From NCBI RefSeq assembly GCF_007754425.1, contig NZ_CP037452.1:4873164-4937163 (forward strand): a DNA stretch of 64,000 bases. The letters run 5' to 3'. The stretch is from Gimesia fumaroli. Its GTDB lineage: Bacteria; Planctomycetota; Planctomycetia; Planctomycetales; Planctomycetaceae. The notes beneath the pieces are model-generated. The model had not been told where the DNA came from, did no database searches, and saw only the letters and a program-made list of their open reading frames with translations. Shown one piece after another: positions 18,883 to 27,895 of the stretch; positions within the stretch are counted from its first letter, which is position 1; the number at the start of each line of letters is the position of its first letter. A program made the position numbers and the translations under genes.

Positions 18883-21800
18883 ATGAAAATGATGCTGCGC
18901 TCGTATCTGGTGGTCTGCTGTCTAATTGGTTTACTGATTCCACCTGCCGTAGCACAACCGCCGGCAAGTTCACTGGAACAACAACTCAAACAAGCCCCGC
19001 TGGAACAACTGGCACGCGAATCCCATCAACGGGGAAACCCGAAACGAGGCGCCCTGATTTTTTACAAATCGGTTGCGGCGTGTATCAAGTGCCATGACAG
19101 TGGAAACGAGGCGACCCCGCTGGGACCCGATCTGACGCAAACACCGGAAACAGTCTCGGATGAATATCTGATCGAATCGATTCTCTTTCCGTCGAAGAAA
19201 ATCAAACAGGGATTCGAGACGGTCACGATCCTCACTAATGACGGTAAGGTGATTTCCGGTCTGGTTGCACAAGACCGCAAGGGTTCGCTCGTTTTGCGCG
19301 ATGCAGCGAACCTGCAACAGGAAATCGTCGTTCCCAAATCAGACATCGACGAGAAAACCGTCGGCAAGAAATCCATGATGCCCGCCGGTCTGGTCGCGAC
19401 ACTGAAAAACCAGGCAGACTTCTATGACCTGGTCAGTTATGTATTCACTGTGGCCCGCGGCGGTCAACAGCGTGCCGCAGAATTGAAACCCTCGGCAGAA
19501 GAATTACTCGTCAAAGACGATACGCAAAATCTGGACCACGCGGGCATCCTGCGACGGATGAATCAGCGAGACTTTGAGCAAGGAAAACGGATCTTTCACG
19601 GCCTATGCAAGAACTGTCATGGCATGGATGGCAACAAACCGTCCCTGCCCACGGCCCGGGCCTTCGGTTCCCAGCCTTTGAAATTCGGTGCCGACCCGTA
19701 CCGGATGTTTCTCACACTCTCCAAAGGGAACGGCCTGATGGGGCCGATGCAGCACCTGAGCCCGAAAGAACGTTACCAGGTCGTACATTACATTCGAGAA
19801 GCTTTTATGAAACCGAGCAACCCGGTCTACACCGCGGTGACCGAGGAATACCGGAACAGTCTTCCCAAGGGAACAAAGTCAGGCGATTTTGACCTCAACA
19901 TCGAACGCGATTTCGGCCCGGCACTGGCATCACAGTTGGGGCGAATCACCACCAGTGCCCTGACAGTGAAACTGGATGATGCAACAACCATCTCGTACGA
20001 CCTGCATACACTGAATCAAGCGGAACTCTGGCAAGACGGGTTTCTCGATTTAAGCCAGACACAACATATTCGCGGACGCGGTGAAGGGGTGCCTCAGCCA
20101 CAGGGAAAACTACTGAATAATCTGTCGGGCTGGCAGTGGGGCCACAATGGAACCCTCGATTATCCGCAAGAGAATCTGCTTCCACGGGGACCGCTGCCGA
20201 AAAAGTGGCTCGATTATCACGGACACTATCTGCACGGCAAGCAACTGGTGCTCTCGTACCAGATTGACGGGCGTGAGATTTTCGAACTGCCGCAAGTCGT
20301 CAAAGGGAAAACAGCAGTTCGACACTCCTTACGCGTCGCTCCCGGAAACACACTGGTCCTGGGAACGGCCACTCCCATTAAGAGAGAAGCGAATTTTTTC
20401 GGTGTATTAACGGGAAACGAGACGCAGCCTCTACAGAAACAGGGGGCTGCAAAGAACGCAATTGCTATCAGCGGTCGATCACAGGGGACTCAACTCGGTC
20501 CCTTTACCGCATCCGCCGTCACCGGGGATATCAGTGGAATGAACTGGCACGTTGACTCACAACAGCGACTGATCTTAACCATCCCCCAAGATGATAAACC
20601 ACGGCTCGTTGAGGTTATTTGTTTTGCTGGAAGTGGGACGAACGATTTGCAAGCTCTGCGAGGACTGTTAAAAGAAGACAATTCCGTAGCTCCCGTCGAT
20701 CCTCAAAGTTTGACCGGGGGTGGTCCCGCTAACTGGCCCGCTGTTTTGAAAACCGTCGGTTATCCGGGCCTGGAACAGGGCGCCTATGTGCTGGACACGA
20801 TCAGCATCCCGGATTCGACTCCCTGGAATACCTGGTTTCGCACCTCGGCACTCGACTTTTTTCCCGATGGTCGCATGGTCGTCTCAACACACGGCGGCGA
20901 TATCTGGATTGTCTCTGGCATTGATGAGAGCTTGCATAATCTGAAATGGAAACGCTTCGCCGGCGGCCTGTATGAGCCGTTTGGGGTGAAGGTGGTGGAC
21001 AACACAATCTATGTCACCTGCAAAGATCGATTGACGCGGCTGCATGATCTGAATCAGGACGGCGAAGCCGACTTCTACGAAAGCTTTTCGGCAGACACCG
21101 ATGTCTCCCGCTTCTTCCATTCGTTTAACTTTGATCTGCACACCGATTCGGAAGGCAACTTTTATTATGCGAAGTGCGGCCAGTATACGAGCTATGCGTT
21201 GCCGGGCGCGGTGATTAAAGTCTCACCCGATGGAAAACAACGCGACGTCTATTGCACGGGATTCCGCACGCCCAACGGCATGGGCATGTTGCCCGACAAC
21301 CGGATGACGGTCAGCGACAATCAGGGCAACTGGATTCCGGCTTCCAAAATCAGCCTGGTCAAGCCGGGCGGCTTTTATGGTTATGTGCAGACACATTCTG
21401 GCGGAAACAACTGGGCCCCCGATGGCGGTCGGATTGATCATCGCAAAGTCGTCCCACCGAAATCGTTTGACCAACCGCTGATCTGGATGCCGCAAGACTT
21501 TGACAATTCTTCGGGCGGACAACTCTGGATCGACGATCCACGCTGGGGCCCCCTTTCCGGTCGATTGCTGCATACCAGCTTCGGAAAAGGCTGGTTGTAT
21601 TATCTGATGCTGCAGGAATGGGATAACGTCAGCCAGTCTGCGATCATCAAATTACCCTTTGATTTCAGCACCGGTATTCACAGGGCGCGGGTCAACCCGG
21701 CTGACGGTCAGGTTTATGCTGTCGGTCTGGACGGCTGGAACGGCGGCGGCCGACCGGGACTCGTCGATCAAGGCATTCAACGCCTGCGTTATACAGGCAA

Positions 21801-22164
21801 ACCGATTTCACTGGTGACTGATTGCCAGGTCGAACCGGATGGATTACGCATCGACTTCAATTTCCCCCTCGATCCGACAACCGCCGCCGACTTGACTTCT
21901 TACGTCGCCGAACACTGGAACTACCATTGGCGCCCCAATTACGGCTCGGACATGTATTCTCCCACCACCGATCAACCGGGCAAAGAGAAGTTAAACTTCA
22001 CCCAAGCAACCCTTTCCGCAGACGGCAAGAGTGTCAAGCTGACCGTACCTGATCTGAAACCAGTCAATCAAGTGCATCTGAAATTGAATCTGAAAGACCA
22101 GCAGAGAAAACCGTTTCACGAAGAGATCTACTGGACCATCAACGGGGTACCAAAAGAGGAATAA
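18883..22164 (+). CDS. PVC-type heme-binding protein with sugar-dehydrogenase-like propeller
   Basis: The ATG at 18883 has GAAGG 8 bp upstream; the in-frame ATG at 18868 has none. A signal peptide (LIPPAVAQ) precedes the first heme site CIKCH (about residues 67-71) in a Planctomycete-type heme-binding domain (DLTQTPETVSDEYLIESILFPSK). A second cytochrome c domain has GLCKNCHG near residue 245. The C-terminal 450 residues form a PQQ/glucose-dehydrogenase-like propeller (FFPDGRMVVSTHGGDIW, GFRTPNGMGMLPDNRM). The 1093 residues suggest an exported oxidoreductase passing electrons from a sugar-like substrate to c-type hemes. Confidence 0.9.
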   Translation: MKMMLRSYLVVCCLIGLLIPPAVAQPPASSLEQQLKQAPLEQLARESHQRGNPKRGALIFYKSVAACIKCHDSGNEATPLGPDLTQTPETVSDEYLIESILFPSKKIKQGFETVTILTNDGKVISGLVAQDRKGSLVLRDAANLQQEIVVPKSDIDEKTVGKKSMMPAGLVATLKNQADFYDLVSYVFTVARGGQQRAAELKPSAEELLVKDDTQNLDHAGILRRMNQRDFEQGKRIFHGLCKNCHGMDGNKPSLPTARAFGSQPLKFGADPYRMFLTLSKGNGLMGPMQHLSPKERYQVVHYIREAFMKPSNPVYTAVTEEYRNSLPKGTKSGDFDLNIERDFGPALASQLGRITTSALTVKLDDATTISYDLHTLNQAELWQDGFLDLSQTQHIRGRGEGVPQPQGKLLNNLSGWQWGHNGTLDYPQENLLPRGPLPKKWLDYHGHYLHGKQLVLSYQIDGREIFELPQVVKGKTAVRHSLRVAPGNTLVLGTATPIKREANFFGVLTGNETQPLQKQGAAKNAIAISGRSQGTQLGPFTASAVTGDISGMNWHVDSQQRLILTIPQDDKPRLVEVICFAGSGTNDLQALRGLLKEDNSVAPVDPQSLTGGGPANWPAVLKTVGYPGLEQGAYVLDTISIPDSTPWNTWFRTSALDFFPDGRMVVSTHGGDIWIVSGIDESLHNLKWKRFAGGLYEPFGVKVVDNTIYVTCKDRLTRLHDLNQDGEADFYESFSADTDVSRFFHSFNFDLHTDSEGNFYYAKCGQYTSYALPGAVIKVSPDGKQRDVYCTGFRTPNGMGMLPDNRMTVSDNQGNWIPASKISLVKPGGFYGYVQTHSGGNNWAPDGGRIDHRKVVPPKSFDQPLIWMPQDFDNSSGGQLWIDDPRWGPLSGRLLHTSFGKGWLYYLMLQEWDNVSQSAIIKLPFDFSTGIHRARVNPADGQVYAVGLDGWNGGGRPGLVDQGIQRLRYTGKPISLVTDCQVEPDGLRIDFNFPLDPTTAADLTSYVAEHWNYHWRPNYGSDMYSPTTDQPGKEKLNFTQATLSADGKSVKLTVPDLKPVNQVHLKLNLKDQQRKPFHEEIYWTINGVPKEE

Positions 22165-22177
22165 CGACTAACCAGCT

Positions 22178-22699
22178 CTAACCATTCAACTCACAATCTC
22201 GCCCACGTAGCGCATTGATGACATGACTATAGAGCCCCTGCTCTTGTGGAGACCGAAAATAATCAGCAGGGTGTAGTAACCTTCCTTTCTTCTGGTATTC
22301 GGCAACAACCTTCAGCAGCCAATCACTCAGCGAATCGGCAATCGGAACCAGGACATCCGGTGAATGGTTCATGAACAGAACCGTTCCTTCCGGGTACTTT
22401 GACTGCTGCGTCGCTATGCAAGTGAAATCACCATTCCCCCATTCATGAATTGTGATGATTCCGTTTTCGCTATCGTAGTCCAAAGATTCCAAATCATAGA
22501 TTTCATCCGAGAACAACAGCATCCCATTTGTTGTCAAATAAAAGTCGATCAGTTCCGCATTGAGCGGAATATTTTCTGAAATGTCGCTTAATTCCTCGGC
22601 TGAAGCGGGCTCTTCGAGCTCAACCTCACACTCTTCGCCATCCTCATCCTCAATCGTCAGTTCAGCAATTTGCGCGATCACCTCTTTCATTTTTGCCAT
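22178..22699 (-). CDS. SMI1/KNR4 (SUKH)-like protein
   Basis: This 173-residue acidic cytoplasmic protein shows a SUKH-like pattern: PASAEELSDISENIPLNAELIDFYLTTNG, then EIYDLESL and VLFMNHSPDVLVPIADSLSDWL. SUKH proteins often act as immunity proteins to polymorphic toxins, but no toxin gene is beside it. It is convergent with the large cytochrome gene, 13 bp away. An alternative start is the ATG at 22690. Confidence 0.7.
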   Translation of the reverse strand: MAKMKEVIAQIAELTIEDEDGEECEVELEEPASAEELSDISENIPLNAELIDFYLTTNGMLLFSDEIYDLESLDYDSENGIITIHEWGNGDFTCIATQQSKYPEGTVLFMNHSPDVLVPIADSLSDWLLKVVAEYQKKGRLLHPADYFRSPQEQGLYSHVINALRGRDCELNG

Positions 22700-22820
22700 C
22701 TGTTAGAGCCCTTATTGTTGTTGGCTGTTCCTGCACCGATTACAATCTTGATGTTAACTCCTGAAAGCGGTCCGGTTTTGCCCACTATGCTTTGAGTATT
22801 GTAAATTCTTGATTCAGCTT

Positions 22821-23207
22821 ATGACAAATCATTATATCAGACAATTTGCCCTGCTGTTAATACTCACGATCAGTTTGTGGCCATCACACTGGACGCACAC
22901 GCATCAGGGTTTGAGCGGGCAACAGTTAGCCAGACATCTGCAATTGTACCACTCGAATACACCCCCATCGCAACTTCCACAAGGTTGGCATTGCCACTCG
23001 GACTGGCCGTTTGCTGTAACAGAAAATGAGATCGCTCCCAAAATCCAACCGAACCAGCCTGTTACGTCTGATACAGATCACACTGGCCTGATCTTTGTAT
23101 TCAATCCCATTCAAAAACCAGGTAAAATTTCCGACCAAACCTCTTCACTCTTCGAGGGGATATGCAGCCAGCAAACCTATCTATTTTTGAATATGCTACT
23201 GATTTAA
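22821..23207 (+). CDS. Small His-rich secreted protein, unrecognised
   Basis: The ATG at 22821 begins a 128-residue protein with a signal-like hydrophobic stretch (RQFALLLILTISLWP). A His-rich start follows (HWTHTHQ, RHLQLYHS, GWHCHSDW). The His/Cys spacing could bind metal or heme, but I know no matching family. No good ribosome site precedes it, so start and reality are less sure. It is 137 bp upstream of the cytochrome c'-like gene on the same strand. Confidence 0.5.
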   Translation: MTNHYIRQFALLLILTISLWPSHWTHTHQGLSGQQLARHLQLYHSNTPPSQLPQGWHCHSDWPFAVTENEIAPKIQPNQPVTSDTDHTGLIFVFNPIQKPGKISDQTSSLFEGICSQQTYLFLNMLLI

Positions 23208-23344
23208 ATAGCGTACTGCCGCTATCGATTCTTTAATTTCCTGTGGGTGGACAGATCATTTGAATTTAATTCCACCTGGAATGGATGCTGTCGCTCCCAT
23301 CACACTTGAATTTTATTTTCACTGATTTTTTAGGAATAAACAAA

Positions 23345-23821
23345 ATGAATCTGAATGTTCGATATCTGCTGACCGCGGGACTGCTTCTGGGAATGGGCGT
23401 ATTTTTATCCTGGTCTCAGACCTCACCAACGCAAGCCGCTACTACCGAAAAGCCACAAACTGGGGTTCCTGTTGAACCAGATATGCACGAATTCATGGAA
23501 TATGTGTTCCAGCCGACTTACAGACGTCTGAAGAAATCCCTCTCGACCGAGCCGGATAATAATCAGATCTGGAAAGCCGTCAAATCCGACTCGCTGATTC
23601 TGGCAGAAGGTGGAAATCTTCTGTTGCTGCACAAACCTGAAAACAACCGTGCAGACTGGGATCAGCATAGCATTCAGGTGCGCCAGTTTGGTGGTCAGCT
23701 CTACAAGGCAGCGAAGGCAAAAGACTATCAAGCCAGCAAAGCGAAATTCGCCTCGATGCTGAAAAACTGCAATGCCTGCCACAAACAATTTGATAATGGC
23801 AAGCATCAGCTGAAACCATAA
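23345..23821 (+). CDS. Cytochrome c'-like (class II) secreted protein
   Basis: The ATG at 23345 has AGGA upstream and gives a signal peptide ending TQAA. The 158-residue protein is helical, and its only heme site, CNACH, is at residues 142-146 near the C terminus, as in class II cytochromes (cytochrome c', c-556). It has HEFMEYVFQPTYRRLKK at the N-terminal helix and FASMLKNCNACHKQF at the last. It probably acts in periplasmic electron transfer or gas binding. A strong terminator follows. Confidence 0.85.
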   Translation: MNLNVRYLLTAGLLLGMGVFLSWSQTSPTQAATTEKPQTGVPVEPDMHEFMEYVFQPTYRRLKKSLSTEPDNNQIWKAVKSDSLILAEGGNLLLLHKPENNRADWDQHSIQVRQFGGQLYKAAKAKDYQASKAKFASMLKNCNACHKQFDNGKHQLKP

Positions 23822-23847
23822 CGCTCCCAAATAGTAGAGATAAAAAC

Positions 23848-23886
23848 AAACGCGTCTGAATCATCCCCGGATATTCAGACGCGTTT
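23848..23886. terminator. Bidirectional intrinsic terminator
   Basis: AAACGCGTCTGAAT (23848-23861) pairs perfectly with ATTCAGACGCGTTT (23873-23886) around an 11-nt loop. Ts follow on the plus strand and a TTTGTTTTTA run follows on the minus strand. It lies between the cytochrome c'-like gene and the convergent PQQ gene, so it probably ends both transcripts. Confidence 0.85.
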
Positions 23887-23916
23887 TATTCAATGAAGAA
23901 GGTCGATTCTCCCAGA

Positions 23917-25113
23917 CTATTTCTTAGCCAGATCAACACAGATCAGTTCACTTTCTCCACGGATGTAGAGACGGCTGCCTACGAGGGCACAGTGGGAAAA
24001 AATATTCTCAGTACCCGGATTGGAAAAGAGATTCAGCCGGGAATTGACTTTGAACTGCTTTGCTTTGCCGTCGATCAGCACTAACGTCCCTCCCTTGCCG
24101 ATCACGAGAATCCGTTTCGAATCGGTGATCAGTGCGGCGTAATCTCCGAACGCATTGTCGTCTCCGTACCAGGCGGTTTTCAGTCCGTTTTTCCAGTTAA
24201 GACAGTACATCTCATTCCAGACACAAAAGATCTGGTCGCCGATTCGGATCGGCGTACTCATATCAGGGTTCAGATCTTCGTTCACCGCAAGTGGCTTTGG
24301 TTTGATGATTCCGTTTTGATCAAAATCATACAAACGAGTCCCGTTATTTTCTGTCGTGACCAGCAGCTTGCCGTCCAGAGCCAACGGCGTGGGAACATTA
24401 AAGTCTCCCGTAAATTCCGGAACCACGGTCCAGAGTCTCGCTCCGGTCTTGACGTCCCAGCCTCCCAGCGAGACCGCATCATGGCCGACAATCTGGTGTC
24501 GCCCGCCAAATTTACCCACGATGAGCGAACCATAGGCGGCTGCGTTGCCAGGCGTCTGCCATAAGGCTTTCCCGGTCTGTGGATCGAGGGCCACCAGCGA
24601 GGCTTCCTTTGCACCGGGGTTCACAATCAGCCGGTTCTCCACGATCATAGGTGACGAACAGCTGCCCCAGGTCGGCTTTTCGAACAGGCCATACTCCCGG
24701 TACAGGTTCTTTTTCCAGACGACGTTCCCTGTCGCTAACTCCACGCAATGCAAGTCGCCAAACGCGCCGAACAGAAAAACCAGCTTGCCGTAAATCAACG
24801 GCGTGGCACGGGGAGAGTTCCCATAATCGAGTTCCCCCGGCGCCAGATATCCCAGCTCCCATAACACTTTTCCCTCACGAGCGGACAGACATCGGAAGAG
24901 ATCAGTCTGGTTATTCAAACCGCGATCTCCAAAGACAACCTTGTCCTCGGTCGCGGCAATGCCCCCCAGTCCCGGGAACGCGAGGGTAAAATCCCAGATC
25001 CGGTTGGCGGTCGCAGGTAAAGATTCCGGCAGTTTCGGAACCGTACCATTCCGCTTTGGTCCGAGCCAGCCGGGCCAGACGGCCGTCGATGGTTCATTCT
25101 GCGGGTCAGCTAC
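23917..25113 (-). CDS. PQQ-like beta-propeller, likely reached by -1 frameshift from the PhnD-like gene
   Basis: The conventional frame starts with TTG at 24918 (333 residues), but that cuts off the first blade. The same frame is open upstream to 25113 and encodes WPGWLGPKRNGT and IWDFTLAFPGLGGIAATED, the usual N terminus of planctomycetal PQQ-like propellers. No ATG, GTG or TTG lies between 24918 and the A9 run at 25114-25122. In this reading the propeller is the -1 continuation of the PhnD-like gene, which would supply the signal peptide. Blades end GKVLWELGY, GNVVWKKNL, GKALWQTPG and GARLWTVVP. It is probably periplasmic. A true start at 24918 remains possible. Confidence 0.75.
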   Translation of the reverse strand, partial: VADPQNEPSTAVWPGWLGPKRNGTVPKLPESLPATANRIWDFTLAFPGLGGIAATEDKVVFGDRGLNNQTDLFRCLSAREGKVLWELGYLAPGELDYGNSPRATPLIYGKLVFLFGAFGDLHCVELATGNVVWKKNLYREYGLFEKPTWGSCSSPMIVENRLIVNPGAKEASLVALDPQTGKALWQTPGNAAAYGSLIVGKFGGRHQIVGHDAVSLGGWDVKTGARLWTVVPEFTGDFNVPTPLALDGKLLVTTENNGTRLYDFDQNGIIKPKPLAVNEDLNPDMSTPIRIGDQIFCVWNEMYCLNWKNGLKTAWYGDDNAFGDYAALITDSKRILVIGKGGTLVLIDGKAKQFKVNSRLNLFSNPGTENIFSHCALVGSRLYIRGESELICVDLAKK

Positions 25114-25122
25114 TTTTTTTTT
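25110..25122 (-). promoter_or_regulatory. Putative programmed -1 frameshift or slippage site
   Basis: On the minus strand the sequence is TTA AAA AAA AAG TAG in the PhnD-like frame. The last seven bases before the stop (25119-25113) are A AAA AAG, in the phase used by the dnaX frameshift signal. The -1 frame runs on into the PQQ propeller. Nine consecutive As could also cause RNA polymerase slippage. A GC-rich stretch 20-45 nt downstream could fold. There is no evident internal Shine-Dalgarno stimulator. Confidence 0.6.
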
Positions 25123-26024
25123 AAGGCCGCTGTTTTTGGTTGAGACGAACCAACTGGATTTTCGAGGGTTACAAATCCCAACAGAGATTCTAACGACTGA
25201 CAGAGTTCCGGCTGTGTCACCACATTCATCAATGCTGTGCTGATTTCTTTTTGTTCGGCGGCATTCATTTTCCCACCAGTAAAAGCCGTGATAAAGGGAA
25301 CCGGTTTTGTTTCTGCCACAACACGCAGGTCGCCTTTTTTAATCGTGCCACAACCTTGCAGAAGCGGCTTGGCATAACTGGAAATCACGGCGGCGGCACG
25401 CACGTCTTTGTCAAACTCCAGAATTTTACAGGCACCATCACTACAGGCTTCGCTGATTTCCAACTTTTTCGGAATCGATACATGAGCCTTTTTCAAAATG
25501 TTCATCGCGGCCTGATGCTTTTCATCGCATTCAGAGGGCCCGAAGAAAATGCGATAGCCTTGTAAATCCTTCGCGGTTTGAGCCGGGTCCTTCGCTGGAA
25601 CCACAATCAATCCGGTCTGAGTGGTTGATCCCTTGAGATCGGACAGACGGGCAACCCCCTGTACTTTCAGTTTTAAAGCACCTGCATCAGCGAGTACCAC
25701 AGACTGCTTGCCAATAATCAGGTAGGCACGGTTATTCGCTTTTTCCGGAACGGCTTTCGCCAGTGATTCCGAAAACTTCACCTCGACCTTGCGGCCCAGT
25801 TCCTTTTCCAGATAGGCACCCAGTTTCTCATAGTCGCGCTGGGCGTAACCTTTCACACAGGGACAGGAGAGCGGCGCTGCCAGCGGGTCCATTACAATCA
25901 ACGTCAACAACTGTGGACTGCCCTGCTTTGCCGGTGCCGTTTCGCCTGCGAACGCGGTGGGTCCACTGCATGCCAGGCACAACACAAAAGACATCAGGTG
26001 AAATGAAATCTGTTTGAACGTCAC
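25110..26024 (-). CDS. PhnD-family periplasmic substrate-binding-like protein
   Basis: The GTG at 26024 has GAGGAG 7 bp upstream and begins a signal peptide (FHLMSFVLCLACSGPTAFAG). The 304-residue protein shows the PhnD/SsuA-type fold: LTLIVMDPLAAPLSCPCVKG, YEKLGAYLEKELGRKVEVKF, and FFGPSECDEKHQAAMNILKK. Such proteins bind phosphonates, phosphite or other oxyanions for ABC import, but no permease or ATPase gene is nearby. It ends TTA AAA AAA AAG TAG, an in-phase A AAA AAG slippery heptamer directly before the stop. It is 82 bp after the NHL gene. Confidence 0.85.
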   Translation of the reverse strand: MTFKQISFHLMSFVLCLACSGPTAFAGETAPAKQGSPQLLTLIVMDPLAAPLSCPCVKGYAQRDYEKLGAYLEKELGRKVEVKFSESLAKAVPEKANNRAYLIIGKQSVVLADAGALKLKVQGVARLSDLKGSTTQTGLIVVPAKDPAQTAKDLQGYRIFFGPSECDEKHQAAMNILKKAHVSIPKKLEISEACSDGACKILEFDKDVRAAAVISSYAKPLLQGCGTIKKGDLRVVAETKPVPFITAFTGGKMNAAEQKEISTALMNVVTQPELCQSLESLLGFVTLENPVGSSQPKTAALKKK

Positions 26025-26106
26025 TTTTCTCTCCTCATCCAGGCGAGTGATTTCCGTTGGAAACTGAACTGCGACACGCAGAACGGAATCGCGTCCCACC
26101 AGTTTT

Positions 26107-27459
26107 TTACTTTGACGTGCTTGCGGTCGCCGTTGGTTTGCGCGCCATCACGATGATGTGATTGCGAGTGAGATCCATCATATAAACCCGGTCCCCATCA
26201 GGAGAGACCATGATCGAAACGTTCTTGCATCCTGGAACAAGTTTTACTTTCCCGACAAAGTCAAGATACTTACCGTCGGCCGAATAGCGTTTAATGTACC
26301 CCAGGTTTGATTCCGCCGTATATACTTCTCCGGCTCTACCAACTGCGACATTCATCGGATTACAGCAACTACCGAACCCTTCGACTCCGTTGCGATCCCG
26401 TTTTCCCCAATGCTTGATCAATTTTCCATTCCGATCATAATGGTTCACACGGTGCCGCGAGTTTTCAGCAACGAAGATTCCGTCATCGTTACATTGCACA
26501 TCCATCTGACCGCAGCAGCCGCGAAGTCCTTTGACAATCACAGTCGGATTGTCAAAATTTTTATCCGTTCGCCAGACTTCATAGCCGTAACCTTTAATCG
26601 CGGAACAGGCAATGAAAATCTCATTCTCATTCACAGAAATGGAGGAAACCCGCAGTTTCCGTTTTGACATTGCGGCCACCTGAGCATCGATCTCCTGATC
26701 GGTCGGTTCCTTCACCTTCTTGGCCGCCTGTTCCATTTTCTTGTATTGTTCCAGAATTCGTTCATAGGACAGAATGCGTTTTTTGTCCTGCTCTGTTGGC
26801 GTTTTGCTTTTATCCTTGATCTGCTGAATCATTTTTTCAAGCCGCGGAACCATATTCACTACTGTGGAGGACCGGGCTTTCATCTGCTGCACCACCTGTT
26901 CGCGCAGTTTGACGTTGTTCTCTTTGACCGCCTTGGCATGCGGGGCTTCTTTGGTCATCAACACCTTTCCTTTGTTGTCGAGCTTCAACAACTTTCCGCT
27001 ACCAGCGACGTAGATAGTGCCGTCCTGATCCACATTGATGGCATCTGGAGCGATCCGAATATTCCAGGTATCCAGCAATTGACCGTCTGGATTAAAAACC
27101 CGAATTTGACCGGGGCCGGAACCACAGGCGGCCAGGAGATTACCGGCTTGATCCATACAAAACGTATTGATCCGCATGCCGAGAATGCGTTTGCTGCCGA
27201 CTTCAATCACGGCAATCTGCTCATGGGTCCCTTCTGGTACTTTGACCGATTCTGTTTTCTTAAGAGGTGCCCCCCCAGAAATCAGCGGGACGACTTGTCC
27301 ATTCTGCACCTGAATCCGTACTTGAACCGGTTTCTCCTTTGAATCAGAAACCTTCGTTTTGGGTTCCGCCGCTTCACCCGCGCTGATTGCTGCCAGACTG
27401 AAACAACACCCGAAAAAAACTGTCTGCCGCATCCAGTGTGTCACATGAGAATCGCGCAT
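26107..27459 (-). CDS. Secreted NHL-repeat propeller with Cys pairs
   Basis: The ATG at 27459, with AAGGGAG upstream, gives a 450-residue protein with a signal peptide (FFGCCFSLAAISAGEA). NHL-type blades include GPGQIRVFNPDGQLLDTW, NRHVRNHYDRNGKLIKHWG-like text and GYIKRYSADGKYLDFVG. A charged helical insertion of about 90 residues (near 180-270) interrupts the propeller. Cys pairs in LRGCCGQMD and GSCCNPMNV, with CGSGPGQ, sit at equivalent loop positions and might bind metal. It is the first gene of the NHL-PhnD-PQQ operon. Confidence 0.82.
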   Translation of the reverse strand: MRDSHVTHWMRQTVFFGCCFSLAAISAGEAAEPKTKVSDSKEKPVQVRIQVQNGQVVPLISGGAPLKKTESVKVPEGTHEQIAVIEVGSKRILGMRINTFCMDQAGNLLAACGSGPGQIRVFNPDGQLLDTWNIRIAPDAINVDQDGTIYVAGSGKLLKLDNKGKVLMTKEAPHAKAVKENNVKLREQVVQQMKARSSTVVNMVPRLEKMIQQIKDKSKTPTEQDKKRILSYERILEQYKKMEQAAKKVKEPTDQEIDAQVAAMSKRKLRVSSISVNENEIFIACSAIKGYGYEVWRTDKNFDNPTVIVKGLRGCCGQMDVQCNDDGIFVAENSRHRVNHYDRNGKLIKHWGKRDRNGVEGFGSCCNPMNVAVGRAGEVYTAESNLGYIKRYSADGKYLDFVGKVKLVPGCKNVSIMVSPDGDRVYMMDLTRNHIIVMARKPTATASTSK

Positions 27460-27708
27460 CGCTGTTCTCCCTTTGGGAAAAATTTCGATTTAGAGGTCAG
27501 CTCCAAGTTCCCTTCGAAGCAGCCTCGTTGGTGTTAGCCGTAAAACGTTGCTCTACGAACTCATTCGCCTACAACGGTTTCATCTTAATTATTTCGAGAC
27601 AAAGAACTGTCCAGATTGGAAAAATCCCAAGTGCGAGGCCCCTCAGAATGATCTACCGTGCCACTAAACTACACAGGCGTATAATATGACACTCAAATTG
27701 AGAGTCAA
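27460..27708 (-). promoter_or_regulatory. Promoter with embedded dyad and long leader of the NHL operon
   Basis: On the minus strand TTGACT (27708-27703) and TATTAT (27686-27681) are spaced by 16 bp. The spacer holds an imperfect 19-bp dyad, GACACTCAA-A-TTGAGAGTC as written on the plus strand (27688-27706, 8 of 9 pairs). Transcription from here would start near 27675 and leave an untranslated leader of about 215 nt before the NHL gene. Part of the leader looks faintly tRNA-like but does not fold as one. Confidence 0.5.
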
Positions 27709-27895
27709 ACATTATTCGCCATTTTTCAGAAATTTGAGATCTCCTATTTCCACTCAGTCAGTTAGATCACTCTCACACGCAGATATATTCAAATTTCTGG
27801 TGGGAATTCTCAATTCATCAGAAATAGAGAAACGCTGACGATCTTTTAATAATCACACCTGTAAACATAGGGGCCCTACGCAATGCCCGAGGAAT
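27709..27895. other. Intergenic spacer, nothing recognised
   Basis: This stretch lies between the NHL operon promoter and the 3' end of the sialidase gene. It is AT-rich, has no open frame worth calling and no clear terminator hairpin. Confidence 0.3.

Noticed and set aside
27605-27678. tRNA-like sequence on the minus strand (GCCTGTGTAGTTTAGTGG start)
   Set aside because: The A-box-like part is good, but the acceptor, anticodon and T stems do not pair and the T loop lacks TTCGA. It may be a relic or chance in the leader of the NHL operon.
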